From Gammaproteobacteria bacterium (GTDB lineage: Bacteria > Pseudomonadota > Gammaproteobacteria > Pseudomonadales > Litorivicinaceae), in contig PBZM01000029.1 of assembly GCA_002731015.1 (NCBI GenBank), positions 1-33,304 of the forward strand: 33,304 nt of DNA. Direction: 5' to 3'. Of the stretch, positions 18,694 through 27,067 are shown one piece after another (position 1 is the first letter of the stretch; every line of letters starts with the position of its first letter). The notes beneath the pieces are model-generated. The model saw nothing but the letters and a program-made list of their open reading frames with translations, made no database searches and was not told the origin of the DNA. The position numbers and the translations under genes are program-made.

Positions 18694-19156
18694 CGTATTC
18701 GCCTCGATTAATCTTTCGTGAAACGATATCAGGGATCAGCAACAGTTCAAATTCTTGCAGGTTCGGTACCGCTCGCGCAAATCGCTTACGATGTGTCGAA
18801 TCAAACGTGAGGTACGTCTTCACCTAATATAATTAATTGCAAATAAAACATTAGGATATTTGAATATTATAAATGAGTATGCCGAGATCGAATCCATGTA
18901 CATGGGTTTGCAATCCGCTGCATAGCCACGCCGCCAATGCGCCTTTGATCGCCATTTAAATGGTATCTCCTCAAGCTCTGAATTCATCGGTCTTATAAGT
19001 TGGTACTTTTGCACATAGGTGGGGTCCTCGTTAGAACTGAAACCACCTAGCCTGCTCTTTCATAAATTGATGGTCTAGCCTCCAGTGTATTGGAACTCTG
19101 CAAAGCCAACAGAGCACCAGAGACGATCAAGCACAGTTCGCGTTGGAGGAACTTTT

Positions 19157-20290
19157 TCATTGCCTCAGAAGCTCTTTACACGATTTTCGATCTAATCCAA
19201 GTCCCTTAGCTTTTTCAATCCATTTATCACCTTCCTTGCCTCTCATCCACCCAATGCTTGCGTTGGTACATACAGCTTTCGCATTGGACGGACGTTTGTT
19301 CACCTCAGGTTTCGTATCTACTAGTTCGAATCTTGGCTTACCAAGCTTTTCTCGGCTATCCGCTATCTCCCAATCTGTGAAGTAGATTGTTTGTTTAGGC
19401 AGCTTTATGGGCCAATCAAATTCAAACGGAGTGCCCAATTTTGAACTGACCGCACCGTTACTTTGGCCTTTTGAATCTTGGTGGTAAGCGGCAAAAGAGA
19501 TATTATTCCTTTGTATCCAATCCAAATTCTCAGGTTGCAATAGTAGCCAACGTGAAGGGAAGGTGTTGTAGATTCCGAACTTCAACTGGAGTTTCTTCCT
19601 ACCTCCGTCCTTCAATCCTCGCTCGGTAATCAACGGCGTTTTAATAGAGCAAACATTTCTGCCGTTAATGCGATAAAGAAAGAATGGCTCATCTCTCTTG
19701 ATACGCTCCTTACCCTTTGTATAGTCGGCAAATATTTCAACTTCGATCCACTTCCCACGAGGAACATATTTTTTATTTACGAAACAAGCACCGCCTCGGG
19801 CAGTGTCTGTGGAAATTTTTAACCCCTCCTTATGGTAATGGATCATCCAGATCGGTTGATTTTTTTGATGCAACTTCACTTGATGAATCATCTGTGTCAT
19901 CGGAGACGTATCTGGAAATTGGCTTTCGTCAGGTATAAAAATATTGGTGCGATAATAGCGTCGTATCTGTTTTGTCTTTGAGCCAAAACTTTGAAGACCG
20001 ACTTTGTATCCATCTTTCAACTCGACCCGTTGACGATCATTGTCGCAATCTGACCAACTCTGATCCCCACCACAGCCCCCATGCTCAATTTCGAACTTGT
20101 AAACAGTCATATCTAACAACTGTTTTTCTGGTGGATTTTTGGTGATTACAGATAAACTCGGGTGCTTATTTGAATCAATCTTCCATCGATCAATGCTCTG
20201 TGCAAAGACCTCTGGCGCAAATGAGCATGTCACTGCGAAGCAAGTAACAGCTAGTGAAGCTAATGAGTCTCCAAATGGCCTGCGAGTCAT
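19157..20290 (-). CDS. Secreted heparin-lyase-I-like / polysaccharide-lyase-like protein
   Basis: Signal peptide-like MTRRPFGDSLASLAVTCFAVTCSFAPEVFAQ; jelly-roll lyase-like RQRVELK, MTQMIHQVKLH, PIWMIHYHKEG, GKWIEVEIFADY, LKFGIYN. ATG at 20290 has GGAG SD; the ORF-track extension reads antisense through a tRNA remnant. Confidence 0.65.
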   Translation of the reverse strand: MTRRPFGDSLASLAVTCFAVTCSFAPEVFAQSIDRWKIDSNKHPSLSVITKNPPEKQLLDMTVYKFEIEHGGCGGDQSWSDCDNDRQRVELKDGYKVGLQSFGSKTKQIRRYYRTNIFIPDESQFPDTSPMTQMIHQVKLHQKNQPIWMIHYHKEGLKISTDTARGGACFVNKKYVPRGKWIEVEIFADYTKGKERIKRDEPFFLYRINGRNVCSIKTPLITERGLKDGGRKKLQLKFGIYNTFPSRWLLLQPENLDWIQRNNISFAAYHQDSKGQSNGAVSSKLGTPFEFDWPIKLPKQTIYFTDWEIADSREKLGKPRFELVDTKPEVNKRPSNAKAVCTNASIGWMRGKEGDKWIEKAKGLGLDRKSCKELLRQ

Positions 20291-20332
20291 ATGATCTCCA
20301 AGTCGGTTATATGATCGAACTACCTTAAAAAC

Positions 20333-20367
20333 GGGGATTGCGGATTCAAGTCCCGCCATTGGCACCA
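20333..20367 (+). repeat. tRNA 3'-end remnant (T arm, acceptor strand and CCA)
   Basis: GGGGATTGCGGATTCAAGTCCCGCCATTGGCACCA; shares a 14-nt identical core TTCAAGTCCCGCCA and GCACCAG with tRNA-Thr at 17700-17775, same orientation; no tRNA 5' half upstream. Confidence 0.75.
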
Positions 20368-20470
20368 GCACACAACCCTAAAAATTAAGTTTTCTGACTG
20401 TTTCCTTAGCTATATTTTGTATCTGCCGAGTACCTTCGCCCTCGATTTCGTGCTTAACGTGCCCAATTCT

Positions 20471-20493
20471 TGCATCGTCCGATGCATTTTTTT
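20471..20493 (+). terminator. Rho-independent terminator
   Basis: TGCATCG-TC-CGATGCA followed by TTTTTTT. Confidence 0.75.
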
Positions 20494-20716
20494 GGTTGGT
20501 GAGCGATAGGTATATGCGCATCACGATAGCATCAGCGAAGCCTGTTTGCACAATTCCCCTTACTTAAGGTCCGGGGGAAGGGTTACAAGGCTCATTACAC
20601 AAAGAACTATTGGCCGGATATGAGATAAACTGGTGGAGTAGTAATATCAGATCTATGGGTAGAAGAAGACTACCGACGCCCCTGGATGTTTATCAGCGCC
20701 GGAGTAAGAATTAAAT

Positions 20717-21157
20717 TTGTCGTCCAAGCAAAAAAAATTCAACACCTTCGAAGATTTCCTCGTGCCAGACCGCAGGACATGGGTAATCGAATGGAGCAGC
20801 CCGCAGGATGATTCTGGGGGTGGTTATGATCTTACGATCGAAGGCAAATACGTAGGTCGAAATGTTACGGGAAAGGGCGGTCAACTAAAGGCTAAACCCA
20901 ACCAGATTGCTTCGGTTTGGCTTTACTCTGGTGCGACCGTGGGATTCGCAAATCAAGGTGTCGCTGACTCGGCAAAATTAGAGGTCTACGCCGACACTGT
21001 TAAACCACCGTTTAAATTGCCCGATTGGTTCACCCCCGTGGCAGTAGCCCTTACTATCATTTTTTCGGTAGTCTTAATGGTGAGGGATGCCTTAACCGAA
21101 AACACCCACGAGTATTGGGAAAACGCCGCCGAAGAATTGAAACGACCGGAAAAGTGA
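20717..21157 (+). CDS. Hypothetical protein with one C-terminal transmembrane segment
   Basis: 146-aa ORF from TTG; hydrophobic segment WFTPVAVALTIIFSVVLMV; no family recognised. Confidence 0.6.
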   Translation: MSSKQKKFNTFEDFLVPDRRTWVIEWSSPQDDSGGGYDLTIEGKYVGRNVTGKGGQLKAKPNQIASVWLYSGATVGFANQGVADSAKLEVYADTVKPPFKLPDWFTPVAVALTIIFSVVLMVRDALTENTHEYWENAAEELKRPEK

Positions 21158-21258
21158 CGTGATGACGTCAAGACAGACATCCTGTCAGGGGTACTCGAGT
21201 TATTTACTCGGTTTCCAATTATTGACACACTTTATTGTAGTGGGAACAAGTAGCGCAG

Positions 21259-22905
21259 ATGTTAGTAGACCCAATCCTTCAACTTGAGAAACAAAATCCC
21301 CGAGCGCCATGTCTGTATCGGTTGCAAGGTGACCAGTGGATCTCTTTTAGTCGAGCGGACGTGATCGATGCGGTACATCGGCTCTGCACCCAATGGCAGA
21401 CTGACGGGCTCAAATCAGGCCAACGTATCTTGGTTCTGATGGAAAATCGCCCTGAATGGGCAGTAACCGCCGTCGCTTGCAATCGTTATGGGCTCGTTCT
21501 AGTGCCGGCATACACAACCCATCAAGAACATGAGATCGAATATTTGTTGGATAGGTCTCAGGCATCGGCAGTGGTCACATCAGTTGGGGAGTTGAGTGAT
21601 CGATTAAAGTCTATTGACTCCGCGAGTCAGATTTTGTGGTACACGGCTGACGATCAATCAAAGATTTTGTTTCCCAACCTTACGCAGCGAAACGATAAAT
21701 TAGTTCCTAATCAAGATCCAGACAGTCTCTACGCGCTTATTCCGACATCTGGTACTAACGGACAGCCCAAACTGGTTGAACTTACTCAGAATAATATTTT
21801 TGCAAATGTTACGAGCATTTTGACAGTTCTTCGCGATGCGGAAATCGACCAACCACATCGGTTTTTGTCTTTTCTGCCGCTGGCCCACGCCTATGAGCAT
21901 ATGGCAGGCCTTTATCTGCCGCTTCATTTAGGTGGCGAGATATTTTACTGCGAAAGGCTGGATAAGCTTGCGACCTTGATGGCCGATATTAAACCAACCT
22001 TAATGACTGCGGTTCCAAGGCTCTACGAATTGCTTTACGGCAGGATCACGGCGCAGGTTACTAAAAGCGGACGCTTGAAACAGAAAATTTTTCAAACCGC
22101 GATCAATCTTGGTAATCAATCAAAATTAACTTTAAAGGATCATTGTACTAATTGGATTTGTGAGCGCTTGGTACGAAATAAAGTCCGAAAACGCTTTGGT
22201 GGTCGTTTGCAGTATTTCGTTTCGGGCGGGGCAGCACTCAACCCGGAAATCTCCAGATTTTTTAGAGGTCTCGGGGTTGGTATTCTTCAGGGGTACGGGC
22301 AGACCGAGGCGTCACCAGTAATTAGCGTGAATCGGCCTGGCTCTGCGAGGGCAGAAACTGTTGGACCTGCGCTACCCGAGGTAGAAGTGCGCCTCACTGA
22401 CGAGGGCGAATTGCTCGTCCGCGGTGAAAATGTTATGCGCGGTTATTGGCAAGACCCCGAGGCTACCGAAGCGACTATACGAGACGGATGGTTATATACT
22501 GGAGATCTAGCTGAGATTGATCCTGATGGACATATTCGTATTGTCGGCAGACTTAAGGATCTTATCGTGAATTCAGGCGGTGACAATGTCGCGCCAGCCC
22601 CGATTGAACAAGAGATCACAATTTACCCTGAAGTAGACCAAGTGATTGTTGTCGGAGATGGAAAGCCTTCACTGAGCGCGCTTATCTGCCTTAACAGTGA
22701 GTTTGAGACAGACGATCCTGATACTACTATCGCAAGTGTACTCAAGCGTTACAACAGTAACAAACCACCTTTACTGCAAGTCCGTAAGGGCCTGCTGTTA
22801 GATGAGCCGTGTACAATTGAAAATGGTTTACTAACACCTACCCAGAAAATCAAACGATCCTTAGTGGTTAAACATTACCAAGAAGCGATCGATGCTTTGT
22901 ATTGA
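21259..22905 (+). CDS. Long-chain acyl-CoA synthetase (AMP-binding)
   Basis: IPTSGTNGQPKLVELTQNNI, LPLAHAYEHMAG, GYGQTEASPVIS, YTGDLAEIDPDGHIRIVGRLKDLIV. Confidence 0.9.
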   Translation: MLVDPILQLEKQNPRAPCLYRLQGDQWISFSRADVIDAVHRLCTQWQTDGLKSGQRILVLMENRPEWAVTAVACNRYGLVLVPAYTTHQEHEIEYLLDRSQASAVVTSVGELSDRLKSIDSASQILWYTADDQSKILFPNLTQRNDKLVPNQDPDSLYALIPTSGTNGQPKLVELTQNNIFANVTSILTVLRDAEIDQPHRFLSFLPLAHAYEHMAGLYLPLHLGGEIFYCERLDKLATLMADIKPTLMTAVPRLYELLYGRITAQVTKSGRLKQKIFQTAINLGNQSKLTLKDHCTNWICERLVRNKVRKRFGGRLQYFVSGGAALNPEISRFFRGLGVGILQGYGQTEASPVISVNRPGSARAETVGPALPEVEVRLTDEGELLVRGENVMRGYWQDPEATEATIRDGWLYTGDLAEIDPDGHIRIVGRLKDLIVNSGGDNVAPAPIEQEITIYPEVDQVIVVGDGKPSLSALICLNSEFETDDPDTTIASVLKRYNSNKPPLLQVRKGLLLDEPCTIENGLLTPTQKIKRSLVVKHYQEAIDALY

Positions 22906-22955
22906 AATGGCCAGACTGATTTCGCAGATTAATTTCTGATGAATTGGTAGATTCC

Positions 22956-24134
22956 ATGAAAGGTCTTGCGTCAGTGCATTGGTTTAAAATCTTCACTAGA
23001 TTTCTGAGGCTTGGCTGTACGTCTTTCGGTGGACCCGTCGCGCACATCGGGATATTTCGACGCGAATTCGTAGAAAAAGACAAGCTCATGGTTGATGAGC
23101 ACTATGCCTCTTTGGTCGCACTGAGCCAAGTCATTCCTGGGCCCACATCATCGCAGGTAGGAATGGCGCTCGGTTTCAGTCTCGGAGGCACCAAAGGTGC
23201 TATCGCGGCGTGGAGTGGGTTTACGCTGCCGAGCGTCATTATCATGGTTATCGCTGCTTTATGGGTGTTACAGGGTGGCTCCTTCACCGCTGGCTGGTTG
23301 ATAGCGGCAATGAAGATTGTCGCAGTCGGAGTCGTGACCCAAGCGTTGCTTAGCATGTGGTATCAGCTTTGCGTTGACCGTGAAACAAAAATTACCGCTT
23401 TAATTGCCGCGATTACGTTTTTTGCTTTCCCAATTGTGTTGACCCAAGTGGCTCTTATCGGGCTCGCCTTGATTATAGGATTCGCATTGAAAGGCACCGT
23501 TAAAAATGATGCTTTCAATTTCGATCGATCCAAGTCGAAAGTTACTGGGATTATAAGTTTCGCGATTTGGATTGTGCTGATGTCGATAGCTGTCTTCTTC
23601 GAGTCCGATTCGCAATGGATAGCACTTTTGACGGGTAACATTTTGAGTGGTGGGCTTGTGTTTGGGGGTGGTCATGTGGTCCTCCCATTCTTGCAGGCTG
23701 AATTTGTGCCCTCGATCGACATAACTTCTTTTTTGGCGGGTTACGGCGTCGCTCAAGCTGTTCCAGGACCGTTATTTTCGGTCGCCGCGTTTATTGGAAC
23801 TATTTTGTTGCCCGAATCGCTTGGTTTAGCGGCTCTAGTCGCTGTAATTGCAATTTTTTTACCGGGTATGGTTCTCATGGTTGCGGCAGTTAGCTTGGGT
23901 CAATCTATGATTGGATTCAAAAAACAAATGATGTTTGTGAATGCGGTTGTGGTAGGTCTATTGCTTACTGTTTTAGTAAATCCGATCTTCACCCAGTCAG
24001 TTTATTCCGGTTTTACTACATGTCTTGCATTGCTGAGCTTGCTGATGAGTGTCGTTTTTAAGAGATCACCACTCGAGCTCGTTCTTGTAATAACGATGAC
24101 GAGTTACGCCGGTCATCTTGCGGGGTACCTCTAG
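22956..24134 (+). CDS. chrA: Chromate transporter ChrA family
   Basis: FTRFLRLGCTSFGGPVAHIG, LSQVIPGPTSSQVGMALGF, second repeat FGGGHVVLPFLQAEF, AQAVPGPLFSVAAFIG. Confidence 0.93.
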   Translation: MKGLASVHWFKIFTRFLRLGCTSFGGPVAHIGIFRREFVEKDKLMVDEHYASLVALSQVIPGPTSSQVGMALGFSLGGTKGAIAAWSGFTLPSVIIMVIAALWVLQGGSFTAGWLIAAMKIVAVGVVTQALLSMWYQLCVDRETKITALIAAITFFAFPIVLTQVALIGLALIIGFALKGTVKNDAFNFDRSKSKVTGIISFAIWIVLMSIAVFFESDSQWIALLTGNILSGGLVFGGGHVVLPFLQAEFVPSIDITSFLAGYGVAQAVPGPLFSVAAFIGTILLPESLGLAALVAVIAIFLPGMVLMVAAVSLGQSMIGFKKQMMFVNAVVVGLLLTVLVNPIFTQSVYSGFTTCLALLSLLMSVVFKRSPLELVLVITMTSYAGHLAGYL

Positions 24135-24362
24135 CCAAAATCCATCTTGTCACACTTACAGTTATCGCTTTTTGACCGCCGTTGAGCGATCTCAGTCCAA
24201 CCACTCGTCAGGACCTCTCAGGATCAAAAAGTTGTGATTGAAACGAAAAAACCGTGTTATCAATCGGGGCGTGGTGGGGTCTCGTTATCAAATATTTATC
24301 AGATGCGACTAGACTCGTTTTCGTTGCATTTAGCTCAAGTGACGCGACTCGTCAGGACGGTT

Positions 24363-25139
24363 TTATTGCGCTGTCCAGCCACCATCCACTGGTAGGTTGG
24401 TACCGGTAATCTGTGATGCTGCTTCAGTACAAAGAAACCGAACCAGTTCCCCCAGCTGGTCTGTTGTAACAAATTGTTTAGAAGGTTGCTTTTCAGACAA
24501 TAATGCTCGACCACCTTCTTCTTCGCTGACGCTCAAATCGAATGCACGTTGTTCGATTTGCGTTTGAATGAGCGGTGTATGTGTCCATCCCGGACAAATT
24601 GCATTACATGTAATATTCAGCTCTGCAGTCTCGAGGGCTGTTACCTTAGTAAGACCGACCAAACCATGCTTAGCCGCTACATACGCTGGTTTGTTTATAG
24701 AGGCGACTAGCCCATGAACACTTGCGATGTTGATGATGCGTCCATAGTTCTGTTCCTTCATGGCGGGCAAGCACAATCTTGTTGTATGGAATGAGGCGCT
24801 CAAATTTAACGCGATAATTTGATCCCATTTCTCGACAGGAAATTTATCTATCGGGGCGATGTGTTGCATGCCAGCATTATTAACTAAAATGCTGACAGTT
24901 CCTTCGCTAGATAAGAGCTCACTGATCGCCTTCTCAATCGAAAAAACGTTCGTTAGATCTGTTCCGATGTAGATTGGTTCTGATGAACTCAACGACCCAA
25001 TATCAGAGAGTACCGAATCGATTGCGTCCGGCGTCCCGAACCCGTTAAGAACCAAGCGGTACCCAGCTTCGGCAAGTGAACGCGCAATTCCAAGGCCGAT
25101 GCCACTCGTGCTGCCAGTTACGAGAGCTAGTTTTTCCAT
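24363..25139 (-). CDS. 3-hydroxybutyrate dehydrogenase-type SDR
   Basis: LVTGSTSGIGLGIA, LVNNAGMQHIAPIDKFP, SVHGLVASINKPAYVAAKHGLVGLTKV, NAICPGWTHTPL. Confidence 0.87.
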   Translation of the reverse strand: MEKLALVTGSTSGIGLGIARSLAEAGYRLVLNGFGTPDAIDSVLSDIGSLSSSEPIYIGTDLTNVFSIEKAISELLSSEGTVSILVNNAGMQHIAPIDKFPVEKWDQIIALNLSASFHTTRLCLPAMKEQNYGRIINIASVHGLVASINKPAYVAAKHGLVGLTKVTALETAELNITCNAICPGWTHTPLIQTQIEQRAFDLSVSEEEGGRALLSEKQPSKQFVTTDQLGELVRFLCTEAASQITGTNLPVDGGWTAQ

Positions 25140-25210
25140 CCATCGTCTCTCTTCGGCGTTTCAAAAGCGTCGGTGCTCAGGTGAAACGCATAATGAATCG
25201 GGAGCAAGAA

Positions 25211-26203
25211 CTAGGTCCGCAATGCGCCCGTCTCAGATTCATGAATACGTCTCTCAAATTCTCTTAAACGCTTGTAAACGCTTAATAATTCGATAATTGT
25301 AGGCCAAGCCTTTAACAAATACTGCATAGAACCTTCGACACGCCCGAATGCTCTAATAATCTGCTGCATAACACCCAGGGTTACGACACCTGCCACGATC
25401 GCAGGAGCCAATAAGACGTATGCGCTCAGCACATTCGCTTGCAGATACGCGATGCGCCCGATATTGAAATACAAGTAGCGAAGATAGCTTAAATAATGAA
25501 TGCTCCTCACGCCCTCAAATAACTCCCCAATTGTTTTTGGCCTCACTGTCTCGTCGTCTTCGGCGATTACCAATATTTTTCTGTAGGCGGCTTCCTTCTT
25601 CTGGAGGTCGTATTCGATACCGACCAACCGGAGTAGCCACCCCAATCCGATTAAAAATAACGTACCACCAACACTCCAGACTAATGCACCTGTTAGCAGA
25701 CCGTATTGCCAGTCACCGAAAAAGAAGATAGGGATGCCCATCGATAAGCCAAAAAGTATCGGTATGAATTGAATCAGAACCATGATCGCTTCAATCAGAC
25801 TGGTACCAAGCTGCTCCATGATACGCGAGAATTTTATTGTATCTTCCTGGACACGTTGGGCAGCCCCCTCGATCGCTCTCGCCCTATCGTAGACCGCGTG
25901 ATACCACTCAACCATCGATGCGCGCCATCGAAACAAATAGTGCGAGGTGAAATAACTAACCACAACAGCAATTGCTACATATATGCCTGCGAGATAGATG
26001 AAACTAAACAAGCTTGCCCAATATTCCTCGATTGTGATCGCGTTTGGCGTTGCGAGTGCCTTTTGAATCATGTCGTAAAATTCGCCAAACCACTCATTGA
26101 TTTCAACATCAATTTTTACTTGTACCCACAGGGACGATAAAATAAGTGCGGAGCCAAGCCACGCCCATAATATCCATTTACGATCAGAGAAAAATCTGAA
26201 CAT
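25211..26203 (-). CDS. SbmA/BacA-family transporter, N-terminally short
   Basis: EINEWFGEFYDMIQKAL, HYLFRWRASMVEWY, IEGAAQRVQEDTIKFSRIMEQLG, LSVYKRLREFE align with E. coli SbmA from about residue 85 on; ATG 26203 preceded by GGAAG. Confidence 0.87.
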   Translation of the reverse strand: MFRFFSDRKWILWAWLGSALILSSLWVQVKIDVEINEWFGEFYDMIQKALATPNAITIEEYWASLFSFIYLAGIYVAIAVVVSYFTSHYLFRWRASMVEWYHAVYDRARAIEGAAQRVQEDTIKFSRIMEQLGTSLIEAIMVLIQFIPILFGLSMGIPIFFFGDWQYGLLTGALVWSVGGTLFLIGLGWLLRLVGIEYDLQKKEAAYRKILVIAEDDETVRPKTIGELFEGVRSIHYLSYLRYLYFNIGRIAYLQANVLSAYVLLAPAIVAGVVTLGVMQQIIRAFGRVEGSMQYLLKAWPTIIELLSVYKRLREFERRIHESETGALRT

Positions 26204-26348
26204 ATTCACTTCCTATCTTTTTCAGAGAAACCTAGTAGCATCCAAGTGTATTCCGGATCGAAACAACAGTGCGTTTTTTTTTAATCTGCCCTATCGTCTC
26301 GATCAACTAACTACACGGTTATGGTGCTGAATTTAGAAGGATCCAAGA

Positions 26349-27065
26349 TTGCAAGCATTCGAACTCTTTGATGATGTTCCACATACTGAACACGCGGTCA
26401 CGTTGTTCAATCAGGACTTTCATCACGCCGGTCAGACAGATGACCTCACTATATTCCAGGCAGAATATGCGTTGAAAGCCCCGGACCTTGAGTGCTTGCA
26501 TTGTCTGTTGGCTGATCAATTGGTTGGAGAAGATAACGAAACGCCATGGTTAAGTGCCCCAGTGATGGCCGCCTATGTATCGCTTGTGGAGCGGGAGGAC
26601 GGTGTACCTGTAAGGTTAGATGATGCCCTTTGTATTCTCGAAAACCGCCAGCGGCTGTATTTGGTGCGTATGATACTGCGACAACCAACACTCGAACCGT
26701 GGAGTGACGATGCTGACCTGAGCATCACTGTGTATCGTGCGGAATCGCAAGATGGAGTGCATCAGGGTTTCTATGACCAGGTTGCGAATGAGGCGCATGA
26801 TGCCATGGCAGCCTGTCTTTATTGGCACGGACAGATGGATATCGAAGATGACGCGATACGCGAGAATCATCAAATTGCGGTCGAGGCACTGCAAACGGTC
26901 GTGCGTGATTTAATTGAAGAATTCAATCAGCAGATGCCGGAAGGACTGGTCGCAAATCTTGAACAGGCGGGTATGTTTGATGATGATTTAGAGGAAGAAC
27001 TAGAAGAAATCGAAGATGATGACACCGATAATTCGTCAGACCCTGGGCCACCTATTATTCACTGA
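26349..27065 (+). CDS. Hypothetical protein with highly acidic C-terminus
   Basis: 238-aa ORF (TTG start), 2-nt gap to pgi; tail FDDDLEEELEEIEDDDTDNSSDPG; family not recognised. Confidence 0.75.
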   Translation: MQAFELFDDVPHTEHAVTLFNQDFHHAGQTDDLTIFQAEYALKAPDLECLHCLLADQLVGEDNETPWLSAPVMAAYVSLVEREDGVPVRLDDALCILENRQRLYLVRMILRQPTLEPWSDDADLSITVYRAESQDGVHQGFYDQVANEAHDAMAACLYWHGQMDIEDDAIRENHQIAVEALQTVVRDLIEEFNQQMPEGLVANLEQAGMFDDDLEEELEEIEDDDTDNSSDPGPPIIH

Positions 27066-27067
27066 GT

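Noticed and set aside
18820-19014. Minus-strand 64-aa ORF
   Set aside because: No recognisable family and no convincing supporting signals; not called.
20291-20371. N-terminal extension MLVPMAGLESAIP... of the lyase-like ORF
   Set aside because: Reads antisense through the tRNA remnant; ATG at 20290 has a good SD and starts a signal peptide.
24230-24250. GATTGAAACG resembling the end of a CRISPR repeat
   Set aside because: Single occurrence, no spacers and no cas genes.
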